A stretch of DNA of 64,000 nucleotides from assembly GCF_020171655.1 (NCBI RefSeq), contig NZ_JAIVAC010000001.1, forward strand, positions 682,001 to 746,000, read 5' to 3'. Positions 26,411 through 34,195 of this stretch are shown here, one piece after another. Under the pieces are notes generated by a model. That model was given only the letters and a program-made list of their open reading frames with translations, searched no databases and was not told the origin of the DNA. The translations under genes were made by a program, and so were the position numbers. Origin of the DNA: Exiguobacterium aestuarii. GTDB taxonomy: Bacteria > Bacillota > Bacilli > Exiguobacteriales > Exiguobacteriaceae. The stretch's first letter is position 1; the number at the start of each line of letters is the position of its first letter.

Positions 26411-26422
26411 GAACATATGTTC
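26411..26422 (+). promoter_or_regulatory. LexA/DinR box (SOS operator)
   Basis: GAACATATGTTC preceded by C fits the Bacillus LexA consensus CGAACRNRYGTTYC at every core position. It overlaps a -10-like TATGTT, 45 bases before the start of the 58-residue gene. Confidence 0.7.
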
Positions 26423-26466
26423 TAGTTCGGTGGTAACAAAAACGATGGAAAAGTGAGGGGAACTAC

Positions 26467-26643
26467 TTGGAAAGTCGCGCAGTCATGGATGTAGCATACA
26501 ACGAAGCAATGGTCGATGATGTTTTGCAGAAGAGTCGAATGGGTTTGATTCCTAATGTGGAAACAGGTGTGCTCGAGAGGCGGATCTATACACTCGATGA
26601 TTTTCTAAAGTTAGCCTTGGAACATGAAAAGGACAAGCGGTGA
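26467..26643 (+). CDS. Small LexA-box-controlled phage protein, candidate antirepressor
   Basis: A 58-residue protein starting at TTG behind GAGGGG. It is charged and helical (MDVAYNEAMVDDVLQKSRMG, YTLDDFLKLALEHEKDKR) with no membrane helix. A LexA box covers its promoter region. It points at the CI-like repressor gene and shares its terminator. The position and SOS control fit a small inducer or antirepressor; this is inference from context only. No family recognised. Confidence 0.6.
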   Translation: MESRAVMDVAYNEAMVDDVLQKSRMGLIPNVETGVLERRIYTLDDFLKLALEHEKDKR

Positions 26644-26668
26644 TTTTTCTCACTACTCGTCCTTTTTT
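26628..26668. terminator. Terminator between the small SOS gene and the repressor gene
   Basis: An imperfect hairpin GGACAAGCGGTGA/TCACTACTCGTCC with a six-base loop, followed by seven T on the plus strand. It overlaps the end of both genes. Confidence 0.65.
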
Positions 26669-27120
26669 TGATTTCGTTTTTCTAAGCTCTCGGCGAGCTG
26701 GAAGCGATAGAAGCTGTACAAGGCGTTCATTCGGTCTTCACCAAGAATTTTTGCCTCTTCGTCATTAATTCCCAACACTTCACGGATTCGCTTCTCTTCA
26801 AATTTCTTTTCTAAATCTTTATTCGAAGTCGGATGTGGCTCGTTCGTCTCGCCATATAAATATTGGTATGTCGTCTCCATGAGCTCCTTTATAAGAGGCA
26901 ACTCGCGGAAGCGGGGCACGTTGTCTCCCTTTTCCCACGCAGAGTAAGCTGATTGCGACTTACCAAGTCGTTTGGCCGCCTCCGTCTGACTCCATCCTTT
27001 GCGATTACGGAGATAGGCAAGACGCTGACCGAAGTCTTTCGCCAGCTGATCTTGTTCTTTATTTATTTGCTTCGATTCCTTCGGCATTGTAATGACATCC
27101 CTCTCAGTTGTTTCGTTCAT
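26653..27120 (-). CDS. CI-like phage repressor without a protease domain
   Basis: A 155-residue protein. The HTH_3 domain is at about 30-90 (FGQRLAYLRNRKGWSQTEAA, RLGKSQSAYSAWEKGDNVP). The C-terminal 60 residues are charged and helical. The S24/LexA-type Ser-Lys protease fold is absent, and no ImmA-type protease gene lies beside it. AAGGAGG lies 7 bases before the ATG at 27120. It is divergent from the Cro-like gene across a shared operator region. It is the likely lysogeny repressor. Confidence 0.82.
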   Translation of the reverse strand: MNETTERDVITMPKESKQINKEQDQLAKDFGQRLAYLRNRKGWSQTEAAKRLGKSQSAYSAWEKGDNVPRFRELPLIKELMETTYQYLYGETNEPHPTSNKDLEKKFEEKRIREVLGINDEEAKILGEDRMNALYSFYRFQLAESLEKRNQKKDE

Positions 27121-27181
27121 CTCAAATCCTCCTTCCACATCATACATAGAAAATGAGGGAGATGACCATCTTCTATGTATA

Positions 27182-27268
27182 AATATATCGGTTTAAATGG
27201 TATACATCAAATAAATGTAAAAAAATCCTGTTTTAATGGTTGACTTACCTGTTTAACAGGTATATGAT
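27182..27268. promoter_or_regulatory. Divergent lysogeny/lysis promoters with three operator-like sites
   Basis: Rightward promoter: TTGACT (27240), 17 bases, TATGAT (27263). Its spacer is a perfect 7-1-7 palindrome ACCTGTTTAACAGGT (27247-27261). Similar 15-mers at 27226-27240 and 27187-27201 each share 11 positions. Leftward promoter: TTGATG (27210-27205), 17 bases, TATATT (27187-27182), with the third site in its spacer. The layout resembles lambda-type switch control. Confidence 0.75.
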
Positions 27269-27305
27269 AAGTGTGTAGCAAGCAGAAAGCGAGGTGAATA
27301 CGAAC

Positions 27306-27554
27306 ATGGCAGTCAAAGAAACGCATCCACGCGAAGCGTTACGACGTCGGAGACAGGCGCTAGGGATCACGCAGAAACACATGGCCCGATGCCTTGGCTA
27401 CTCTCGGTCACAACCTTACCATGACATGGAGAAGGGATTGACGAGCGTGAAGGTTGGCGCAGCGCTACTGATCGCTGAGATTTTAGAATCGACAGTCGAA
27501 GAGCTTTTTTTTGAAGAAAAGTACCATAATAAATGGTATGAGAACGAGATTTAA
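27306..27554 (+). CDS. Cro-like HTH regulator
   Basis: An 82-residue HTH_3 protein: ALRRRRQALGITQKHMAR, LGYSRSQPYHDMEKG, then a short C-terminal helix. It is the first gene of the rightward early operon, immediately behind the palindromic operator. The ATG at 27306 is chosen because GAGGTG lies upstream. Likely Cro-type repressor of the CI-like gene. Confidence 0.75.
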   Translation: MAVKETHPREALRRRRQALGITQKHMARCLGYSRSQPYHDMEKGLTSVKVGAALLIAEILESTVEELFFEEKYHNKWYENEI

Positions 27555-27638
27555 CATTTTTACAGGTAATACCGGTAATCACAGTTTAATATCATATTCC
27601 TCTTATGTAAACAATCGAACCTTGAAAGGATGAATCGA

Positions 27639-28418
27639 ATGAACGAATTCAAAACACCAATGTTCCAGGTGATGGACGTAGTAACTCAAGCGAACGAGTT
27701 AAAAGTAATCCATACCGAAGAAATCCTCGGACGCGAGATTGAAATCTATGGCACAAAAGAAGAACCGTTGTTCTTGGCCAAGGACGTCGCTGAATGGATC
27801 GAGCACAGCAACCCGACAGAAATGCTTCGTACCGTAGATGAGGATGAAAAGCTGAACTCAACAATCCTTAGTGCAGGTCAACAACGTCGAGTTTCATTCG
27901 TGACGGAGGACGGTTTATACGAAGTGTTCTTCCAGTCACGCAAGCCAATCGCTAAACAAATGAAGAAAGTTGTGAAACAAATCCTTCGAGAGATTCGACA
28001 AACCGGAGAGTTTCGGATGCCGAAGCAAGCGAGCGAATCGTTGCCTCAATTGTTCCGAGGTGTCGCTGATCTGATTGAGAAGACGGGCGACATCGAAGAA
28101 GACGTGAAAATGCTCAAAAGTGAAATGCGTCTGTCATCCCGCGACGAACGCAAGCTCGACAGTTCCATCAACAAACGAGTGGTCGAAGCGCTCGGCGGTA
28201 AGAAGGCGCAAGCCTATCGGGATGCCTCGTTACGTCAGACGGTGTTCGCGCAGTTTTGGAAGGAGTACAAGAATTACTTCGGCATCGTGCTCAAAGGCGA
28301 CCTGCCTCGCGTGAAGTTGCAAGAGGCGAACGTTTTCATCCGAGAGTGGACACCAAGCACGGAAAACCGCATGGCCATCCATCAACTAAACGACCAAATC
28401 GAATTGAATCTAGATTGA
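27639..28418 (+). CDS. BRO-N domain phage antirepressor
   Basis: A 259-residue protein. The N-terminal Bro-N domain (about 20-115) has GREIEIYGTKEEPLFLAKDVA, EMLRTVDEDEKLNSTI and FVTEDGLYEVFFQSRKP. The C-terminal half is a basic helical domain (AYRDASLRQTVFAQFWKEYK). Bro-N antirepressors bind DNA or repressor protein and favour lytic growth. The ATG at 27639 fits AAAGGA better than the ATG three codons earlier. It lies in the early operon. Confidence 0.85.
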   Translation: MNEFKTPMFQVMDVVTQANELKVIHTEEILGREIEIYGTKEEPLFLAKDVAEWIEHSNPTEMLRTVDEDEKLNSTILSAGQQRRVSFVTEDGLYEVFFQSRKPIAKQMKKVVKQILREIRQTGEFRMPKQASESLPQLFRGVADLIEKTGDIEEDVKMLKSEMRLSSRDERKLDSSINKRVVEALGGKKAQAYRDASLRQTVFAQFWKEYKNYFGIVLKGDLPRVKLQEANVFIREWTPSTENRMAIHQLNDQIELNLD

Positions 28419-28431
28419 AAGGAGTCATTCC

Positions 28432-28674
28432 ATGTTCGACACGCAAGCCATGTTCCAACTGATCGAGTCAGCCGTCGCCAAGGTCATGCAAGAGTACGCC
28501 AAGCCGCACCGTGAGTACATGACCATCAACGAGGTATGCGAGGAGCTCAAGTTGAGTCGCTGGTCCGTTGATAAGCATATCCGCGAGAACGGCTTGCCTC
28601 ACGTCAAGATCGAGAAGCGGGTGCTCATCGAACGCTCGGCACTCTACGACTGGCTCGACCAACTCAACAAATGA
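28432..28674 (+). CDS. Small HTH_17 (excisionase-like) DNA-binding protein
   Basis: An 80-residue protein with a MerR/HTH_17-type winged helix: MTINEVCEELKLSRWSVDKHI, then IRENGLPHVKIEKRVLIER. AAAGGAGTCATTCC precedes the ATG. Such proteins act as excisionases or small regulators. Its place between the antirepressor and the recombination genes does not decide which. Confidence 0.75.
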   Translation: MFDTQAMFQLIESAVAKVMQEYAKPHREYMTINEVCEELKLSRWSVDKHIRENGLPHVKIEKRVLIERSALYDWLDQLNK

Positions 28675-28764
28675 ACGCAAAAAACAGACGAGGAAAAGAC
28701 CCCGCCTGCTCAATGATTCGACACCTTGAGTATACCACGGGGCGCCTCAAAAATGGAGGATAAC

Positions 28765-28950
28765 ATGCTCACTGAACGCCAAACCGACATCCTGTTCGAA
28801 ACGACAGGCTACGCCGCACTCGCATCACTCTTACTGACGATGCTACTCGGTCAATACGACTACTACCTTATCGGCGCCGCCGTCACACTAACCCTCGCGA
28901 CAGTCTTCGCAGGGATCAGCTACCTCAGTACAAAGGGGGAGGACGCATGA
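28765..28950 (+). CDS. Small two-helix membrane protein
   Basis: A 61-residue protein with two hydrophobic helices (YAALASLLLTMLLGQ and YLIGAAVTLTLATVFAGISYL). GGAGGA lies 5 bases before the ATG. It overlaps the next gene by ATGA. Function unknown; early phage membrane proteins of this size are common. Confidence 0.6.
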   Translation: MLTERQTDILFETTGYAALASLLLTMLLGQYDYYLIGAAVTLTLATVFAGISYLSTKGEDA

Positions 28951-29159
28951 ACATCCAAGCGCACGACCAACTCGAAGAGCGTGAGCAACAGCTCGACGCC
29001 TTCCACCATCAACTCAAACAGCTACGCTCGGACGCCAACGATGCGATTGAGCAATTGCACTATAAGGACCTCGATTACAGCTACGAGCAGGGCGTGTTCA
29101 ACACGTTGCGCCAATTGCAGGACCTGTTCGAGCAGACTTTCCAAAAGGAGGAGTACTAA
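28947..29159 (+). CDS. Small coiled-coil phage protein
   Basis: A 70-residue highly helical protein (LEEREQQLDAFHHQLKQL, VFNTLRQLQDLFEQ). It is coupled by ATGA upstream and by TAATG to the next gene. Function unknown. Confidence 0.6.
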   Translation: MNIQAHDQLEEREQQLDAFHHQLKQLRSDANDAIEQLHYKDLDYSYEQGVFNTLRQLQDLFEQTFQKEEY

Positions 29160-29452
29160 TGGACGCTTACGACAAAATCAACGGCTTAAACGAAGTCGTC
29201 GCTGATCTAAACGACGCCATCAAAGCCATCGAGAAACTCGGAAACCTTAACGCCAATATCACAGGGCCAATCTACGACGCCTTGTATCAAATCGAAATCG
29301 CACTGGAGTTTCAACAAGACATCGTTCGCCAGATGCCAAAAAGCGAGGTCGAGCTTCGCTACGAACGACTCGCACAAGAATACGGTGCCAAGCGTGTCAA
29401 ACATGTCTGCTACGAAACGATGCTCAAAGAACAGGGAGGGACAGCGGTATGA
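29159..29452 (+). CDS. Early phage protein, 97 residues
   Basis: A helical protein (NEVVADLNDAIKAIEKLGN, YQIEIALEFQQDIVRQ) directly before the YqaJ-type nuclease and coupled to it by ATGA. Gene order suggests an accessory recombination role, but no family is recognised. Confidence 0.6.
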   Translation: MDAYDKINGLNEVVADLNDAIKAIEKLGNLNANITGPIYDALYQIEIALEFQQDIVRQMPKSEVELRYERLAQEYGAKRVKHVCYETMLKEQGGTAV

Positions 29453-30417
29453 ACCCTCAATTGAAAATGAATGCAATTCCAATTGCCGACACGAAAGACA
29501 TGAGCCGAGAAGAATGGCTTGAACTTCGTCGAAACGGCATTGGTGGATCGGACATCGCAGGCATCCTTGGGTTAAACAAGTATAAATCTCCGATGGGTGT
29601 CTACCTCGATAAAGTAGGCGAGTCACCACATGAAGACGAGACAAGTGAGGCCGCGTACTGGGGCAACATGCTTGAAGAAGTGGTGGCTCAAGAATTCGGT
29701 ACACGCACCGGACTTGAGGTCGGTAACGACACACGGATGCTCAGCCATCCTGATTATCCGTTTCTGATCGCTAATCTCGACCGGGTTGTTGTAGGAAAAC
29801 CCGAAATCATCGAGTGCAAGACCTCGTCGGCATATCGAGCCAAGGAATGGGAAGGCGAACAGGTGCCAATGGAATACCTCATCCAAGTGATGCACTACTT
29901 GGCTGTCACAGGATACGAGCGGGCACACATCGCGGTCCTCATCGGTGGTCAACGCTTCGTTCACAAGACGGTCGAGCGAGATAACGAACTCATCGAACTG
30001 ATGATCGACGCCGCTTCTAACTTTTGGAACAACCACGTACTGACGAAAGTGCCTCCGCCGTTCGATGGTTCTAACGCATCGGTGACTTTGATTGGCGCCA
30101 TGTTCCCACAGGCAGAGAACGAATCAGAAACAGAGTTGCCGGACGAAGCAGAGGCGCTCATCGAGCAATATCGCGAAGCAACTGAACGTATGGACGCCGC
30201 CAAAACGGACAAGCTCGACGCAGAGAACAAGCTCAAAGCGCTCATCGGTAACGCCGAGATTGGAATCGGGCGTAACCACATCGTCGAATGGAAAAACGTC
30301 AAAGCACGAGAAACGGTCGATGCACGTCAACTGCTCATCGATCATCCCGATATCGTCGAGAAGTATCGCAAGGTCGGCAATCCGACACGTCGCTTTTCAA
30401 TTAAAGAAGTCAAATAA
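29449..30417 (+). CDS. YqaJ-family phage recombination exonuclease
   Basis: A 322-residue PD-(D/E)XK nuclease of YqaJ/lambda-exonuclease type. Markers are SREEWLELRRNGIGGSDIAG (family start), DYPFLIANLDRVV and the catalytic IECKTSS (E-x-K). It degrades one strand of DNA ends so that the RecT annealase can act. The C-terminal 90 residues are an added helical domain. RecT follows 12 bases downstream, the usual pairing. Confidence 0.9.
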   Translation: MNPQLKMNAIPIADTKDMSREEWLELRRNGIGGSDIAGILGLNKYKSPMGVYLDKVGESPHEDETSEAAYWGNMLEEVVAQEFGTRTGLEVGNDTRMLSHPDYPFLIANLDRVVVGKPEIIECKTSSAYRAKEWEGEQVPMEYLIQVMHYLAVTGYERAHIAVLIGGQRFVHKTVERDNELIELMIDAASNFWNNHVLTKVPPPFDGSNASVTLIGAMFPQAENESETELPDEAEALIEQYREATERMDAAKTDKLDAENKLKALIGNAEIGIGRNHIVEWKNVKARETVDARQLLIDHPDIVEKYRKVGNPTRRFSIKEVK

Positions 30418-30429
30418 GGAGGAACCATC

Positions 30430-31335
30430 ATGGCCAATACAGCAGATGCAAAAACGGCACTCGCAAATCGGACCCAACAACAGACGCAAACACCAGCCCT
30501 GACACCGGAAAAAGGACTTGAGCGGATGCTCGCCGCTAACTATAAGGCGATTCAATCACTCGTGCCAAAACACGTCACACCCGAACGTCTCACACGACTC
30601 GGACTTAACGCTGCAAGTCGAAACCCAAAATTGTTCGAATGTGAACCAATGACTCTCGTTGGTGCCATCGTCAACTGTGCAGCACTAGGTGTCGAACCGA
30701 ACCTCATCGGTCATGCCTACATCCTTCCTTTCTGGAATGGGAAGACGAAGCGGATGGAGGCGCAGTTCCAACTCGGATTTAAGGGAGCGATCGACCTTGC
30801 TCGTCGCTCAGGTGAGCTCAAGCAGTTATATGCACATGAAGTGTACGAAGGAGACGATTTCCATTACTCGTACGGACTGAACAAAGATCTTCACCATATA
30901 CCGAACGGCGAAGACGACCCCGATAAAGTGACTCACTTCTACGCAGTCTATCACTTGAAAGATGGCGGTTCAGATTTTGTCGTCATGAGTCGTAATCAGG
31001 TCGAGAAGCACCGTGACCGTTTCACGAAGTCGAAAGACAAGTCGGGCAACGTATTCGGCCCCTGGAAGGATCACTTCATCGAGATGTCACGTAAAACAGT
31101 CATCCTCAAGTTACTCAAAACTGCTCCGTTGTCAATCGAACGAGAGGACGGTCACTTGCAACCAGTCGGGGAACTTATCGCAGCCGATAACAGCGTCTCA
31201 ACTATCCGCCAATCATCAGTCACTCAAGAAGGTGTCATCGATAGTTCATATGTAGACACGAAACACGACGCGGAAGTGGGTCCGGAAGTCATCGAGGCAC
31301 AGCAAGAAATGCCATTCGAGGTGAACGGACAATGA
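30430..31335 (+). CDS. recT: RecT single-strand annealing protein
   Basis: A 301-residue RecT protein. The block LVPKHVTPERLTRLGLNAAS, the MTLVGAIVNCAALGVEPNL core, and GHAYILPF...AQFQLGFKGAIDLARRSG are family hallmarks. It coats single-stranded DNA and anneals homologous strands during phage recombination. GGAGGAACC precedes the ATG, and it works with the nuclease just upstream. Confidence 0.93.
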   Translation: MANTADAKTALANRTQQQTQTPALTPEKGLERMLAANYKAIQSLVPKHVTPERLTRLGLNAASRNPKLFECEPMTLVGAIVNCAALGVEPNLIGHAYILPFWNGKTKRMEAQFQLGFKGAIDLARRSGELKQLYAHEVYEGDDFHYSYGLNKDLHHIPNGEDDPDKVTHFYAVYHLKDGGSDFVVMSRNQVEKHRDRFTKSKDKSGNVFGPWKDHFIEMSRKTVILKLLKTAPLSIEREDGHLQPVGELIAADNSVSTIRQSSVTQEGVIDSSYVDTKHDAEVGPEVIEAQQEMPFEVNGQ

Positions 31336-31502
31336 CCCCATTCGAAGAGCAAGAAACTGTAGAAGAAGTCATCGAGTTTGATACGCAGGCATCGGAATAC
31401 TGGGGCTTGGAGCAAGAACAAGCCCTGATGCGTGACATTGACCGACGCAAGAACGTATTTTATCCAACCAAAGGTGAGAGGGAGACGATTAAACATGATT
31501 AA
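31332..31502 (+). CDS. Small acidic phage protein
   Basis: A 56-residue gene coupled to recT by ATGA and overlapping the ssb start. It is strongly acidic at the N terminus ([17 protein letters not shown]). The tight fit between recT and ssb supports a real gene. Function unknown. Confidence 0.6.
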   Translation: MTPFEEQETVEEVIEFDTQASEYWGLEQEQALMRDIDRRKNVFYPTKGERETIKHD

Positions 31503-31935
31503 CCGAGTTGTATTAGTAGGCAGACTGACACGAGATCCAGAGATGCGATATACCCAGAGCGGCATCGCCGTTGCACGATTCACATTAGCGTGTGACCGTC
31601 CGTTCGGCGGACAGGACGGCAAGAAGGAGACGGACTTCATCGACTGCACCGTGTGGCGCAAACAAGCCGAGAACGTCGCCCAGTATTTGAAGAAGGGCAA
31701 CATGGCAGGTGTCGATGGTCGTCTCCAAATCAGCAGCTATGAAGGACAGGACGGACAGAAACGCCAGCGTGCCGAAGTGGTCGCTGATAGTGTCCGCTTC
31801 CTCGAACTGAAAGGGCAGGGGAAATCGTCAGCACCGAGTCAGCCGAGACAAGAAACACCACAATCGAACTTCACAAATGACCCATTCTCAGGTGGTGGCA
31901 AAATCGATTTGTCAGATGATGACCTGCCGTTCTGA
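31495..31935 (+). CDS. ssb: Phage single-stranded DNA-binding protein
   Basis: A 146-residue SSB. The OB fold begins [19 protein letters not shown] and includes [21 protein letters not shown] flexible linker precedes the acidic tip DLSDDDLPF that recruits host repair proteins. The start is the ATG at 31495; the frame upstream belongs to the previous gene. It has the phage SSB length. Confidence 0.95.
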   Translation: MINRVVLVGRLTRDPEMRYTQSGIAVARFTLACDRPFGGQDGKKETDFIDCTVWRKQAENVAQYLKKGNMAGVDGRLQISSYEGQDGQKRQRAEVVADSVRFLELKGQGKSSAPSQPRQETPQSNFTNDPFSGGGKIDLSDDDLPF

Positions 31936-32075
31936 TGTGGTTGCGACTCTATTACGAACGGAATGGGCAGGAGGAGACGATGGTCTTCTTCGCCCGTTCC
32001 AATGTTGACATCACACAGCTGATGAACGACATGAACGCTGAATACAAACGCTATGAAGAATGGAGTGGAACCTAA
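31935..32075 (+). CDS. Small phage protein, 46 residues
   Basis: A 46-codon gene coupled to ssb (ATG overlaps the TGA) and to the next gene (TAATG). It starts [20 protein letters not shown], possibly one beta sheet and a helix. Function unknown. Confidence 0.5.
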   Translation: MWLRLYYERNGQEETMVFFARSNVDITQLMNDMNAEYKRYEEWSGT

Positions 32076-33046
32076 TGGGCGTATACCGACCCGTCCAAAC
32101 GGAGTTTTGGACAGACCCGAAAGTGGTCGAGGAGTTCACACCGGAAGACAGACTGTTCTACCTGTACCTCCTCACGAACCCGAGCACGACACAAATTGGC
32201 ATCTACCAGATCACGAAGAAGACGATGGCCTTCGAACTAGGTTATTCCATCGAAAGCATCAACGCCTTGATGGACCGGTTCATCCGCCATCACAAACTCA
32301 TCGACTACAATCCAGAAACGCGCGAGGTCGTCATCCTCAACTGGGGCAAGCACAATTTCAAACGAGCGGGGAAACCGATTGTCGACCTGGTGACCAAGGA
32401 ACTGCGTAACGTCAAGCATCGGCCATACATTCAACTGGTCGCGCCACATGTTCCGGTCGACTCGATACGGGAGATTTACGAATCGTGGTACGAATCGTCG
32501 ACGAATCGTGGTACGAATCGGGGGCAAACAAAAGAAGAAGAAGAAAAAAAAGAAGAAACAAAAGAAGAAACAAAAGAAGAAGAAAAAGGTGCAAATGACG
32601 AATCGTCACCATCGCCTCGGAACGAATTGGCTGACTTGGTTTCTTTCTTTCAAAACGAAGGATTCGGCAATGCGACGACTTTCATCATCGATGAGATGCG
32701 ATATGAACTAGAAGATTCTTCTTACGATGTCGTTCGTTACGCCTTGGAACAGAGTGTGACCAACGGGGTCCGCAACTGGAACTATGCCAAGAAGATCATA
32801 AAGGACAAACGAGAGAAAAACTTGTTGACCCGTGAAGCCATCGAAGCGTTCGAAGCGAAACGTTCACAACCGAAACGGGGTTATGACCAGCAAGAAACAG
32901 CGATGAAAGACGCTCCCGCCTGGCTCGAGGAAGAGGCGAACAAACAACGGGAGCACGATAAGCGTCGCCAAGACGAGTTAGCCGCCAGTGTGCCGGACGA
33001 CGAGGAAATGGCCAAAATGTTCGCCGAGTTGAGAGGTGGCTCATGA
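32075..33046 (+). CDS. DnaD-like phage replisome organiser
   Basis: A 323-residue replication protein. The N-terminal winged-helix part has FWTDPKVVEEFTPEDRLFYL and LLTNPSTTQIGIYQITKKTM, typical of phage replisome organisers. A Lys/Glu low-complexity linker lies near 153-175. A C-terminal DnaD-type helical domain (about 185-260) has YDVVRYALEQSVTNG and NWNYAKKIIKD. It opens or marks the origin and recruits helicase loading. The middle of the gene carries iteron-like DNA repeats. Confidence 0.85.
   Translation: MGVYRPVQTEFWTDPKVVEEFTPEDRLFYLYLLTNPSTTQIGIYQITKKTMAFELGYSIESINALMDRFIRHHKLIDYNPETREVVILNWGKHNFKRAGKPIVDLVTKELRNVKHRPYIQLVAPHVPVDSIREIYESWYESSTNRGTNRGQTKEEEEKKEETKEETKEEEKGANDESSPSPRNELADLVSFFQNEGFGNATTFIIDEMRYELEDSSYDVVRYALEQSVTNGVRNWNYAKKIIKDKREKNLLTREAIEAFEAKRSQPKRGYDQQETAMKDAPAWLEEEANKQREHDKRRQDELAASVPDDEEMAKMFAELRGGS
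32478..32606 (+). repeat. Iteron-like repeats and A-rich tract: candidate phage origin
   Basis: A 20-base unit starting ACGAATCGTGGTACG occurs at 32478-32497 and again, identically, at 32501-32520 (period 23). Each unit holds two ACGAATCG copies; a further ACGAATCGT is at 32598. An almost pure A/G tract lies between (about 32528-32588). Because the period is not a multiple of three, the copies encode different peptides, so the DNA is conserved rather than the protein. Lambda has the same arrangement inside its O gene. Confidence 0.6.
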
Positions 33047-33423
33047 ATAATCAGGAGATTGAACCGCATATCATCGAGTCCTTCGGGCACGACTATCGGA
33101 CGAGCCGAGAGCGCGTCGAGGACATCGCCAGGCGTCACCACGTCGACCGAAAGACCATCTACAAATACGCCAAGCTGCATGGGTGGGTTCGCCCCACTCA
33201 TGTGTACGCTGGCAACGGTGTACAGGCGAGAATCATCCCGTTCCGTGACCTCTATCACGCGTATTACGAAGAGGTGCTCTCGATGAAGGAGATCGCCAAA
33301 CGCTATAGCTGCCATGAACGGGTAGTGAAGCGCTCGATGGACCACCACGAGTTGAAGCAAATGCCAAAGAGCGAACGGATCCAGATGAAACGACACTTTG
33401 AACAGGTAAAGGGAGGACGTTGA
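33043..33423 (+). CDS. HTH-containing phage protein
   Basis: A 126-residue protein with two HTH-like elements: RERVEDIARRHHVDRKTIYKY and SMKEIAKRYSCHERVVKRSM. It is coupled to the replisome organiser by ATGA. It is probably a DNA-binding early protein, not a helicase loader, since no Walker motif is present. Exact role unknown. Confidence 0.65.
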   Translation: MNNQEIEPHIIESFGHDYRTSRERVEDIARRHHVDRKTIYKYAKLHGWVRPTHVYAGNGVQARIIPFRDLYHAYYEEVLSMKEIAKRYSCHERVVKRSMDHHELKQMPKSERIQMKRHFEQVKGGR

Positions 33424-33424
33424 G

Positions 33425-33829
33425 ATGATTGAGTATTATTCCAAAACAGATAGTTGGACTGAAGCGATGCGACTTCTGAAAGAACATCTCACTGACTGCG
33501 CACCGCATAATAACGTTTACTTCGTTTACAGCGAATATGAAGAACGCTACATGATTACAAATCACGAAGATGAAGTATCTGATTGGATTCACGAATCATG
33601 GATGGACGGAGCTTGCGAGCTGTCACCTGAGGAAGAGGCCGGGTCATTTCATGTCTATTGTTACATCCACGAGGATGCAATGAATAGACACCCGATTCTT
33701 TATAAGGGATATAAAGCAACCTTGTTGAACACCGAAAATCCAATCTACCGAAGACGAATAACTGTCAACCCTGAACATTCCGTAAGTTTTGAGATAGATA
33801 TACACAATTTAGGTGTGTTTGGGATGTAA
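33425..33829 (+). CDS. Hypothetical phage protein, 134 residues
   Basis: A soluble protein starting MIEYYSKTDSWTEAMRLLKE with an acidic centre. It has lower GC than its neighbours, suggesting a separate origin within the phage. GGGAGGACG precedes the start. No family recognised. Confidence 0.6.
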   Translation: MIEYYSKTDSWTEAMRLLKEHLTDCAPHNNVYFVYSEYEERYMITNHEDEVSDWIHESWMDGACELSPEEEAGSFHVYCYIHEDAMNRHPILYKGYKATLLNTENPIYRRRITVNPEHSVSFEIDIHNLGVFGM

Positions 33830-33863
33830 CTGCCGTCAAATCATTAGATAGGAGGATGCTGAC

Positions 33864-34022
33864 ATGCACTACGAACGCACAGAAGGCACGACACGCTATC
33901 TACTCTTTCCAGACAGGCTGACGCTCCACGTCATCGTCGACAACCGCATCAAGGACGTGAAGGACGTCTCCGAAGACGAACTGTACGCCCTGCTCGACTC
34001 GAACGAGTGGGTGCTCAAATGA
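33864..34022 (+). CDS. Small phage protein, 52 residues
   Basis: A 52-codon gene with AGGAGG 7 bases upstream and an ATGA overlap with the next gene. It starts MHYERTEGTTRYLLFPD. Function unknown. Confidence 0.6.
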   Translation: MHYERTEGTTRYLLFPDRLTLHVIVDNRIKDVKDVSEDELYALLDSNEWVLK

Positions 34023-34195
34023 ACCGCCGCAAGAAGAAGCCGCAAACCTTCGTCCGGTATCGGGGTACACGCTTGATGTATCTCGTGCGGATGGAAGGGG
34101 AAACACGTGCCACGCTATACGACGCATTTAGTCAATGCGAGTTGCAGTTGCTGTTGAAAGAGGGATGGGAGGTACACCCTTGGACAAACGAATGA
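34019..34195 (+). CDS. Small basic phage protein, 58 residues
   Basis: A 58-residue protein with a basic start MNRRKKKPQTFVRYRGTR. It overlaps the previous stop and continues past the start of the next gene, showing tight coupling. Function unknown. Confidence 0.6.
   Translation: MNRRKKKPQTFVRYRGTRLMYLVRMEGETRATLYDAFSQCELQLLLKEGWEVHPWTNE

Noticed and set aside
32478-32520. CRISPR-like repeat pair
   Set aside because: Only two units with a 3-base gap, inside a coding gene; no spacers and no cas genes.
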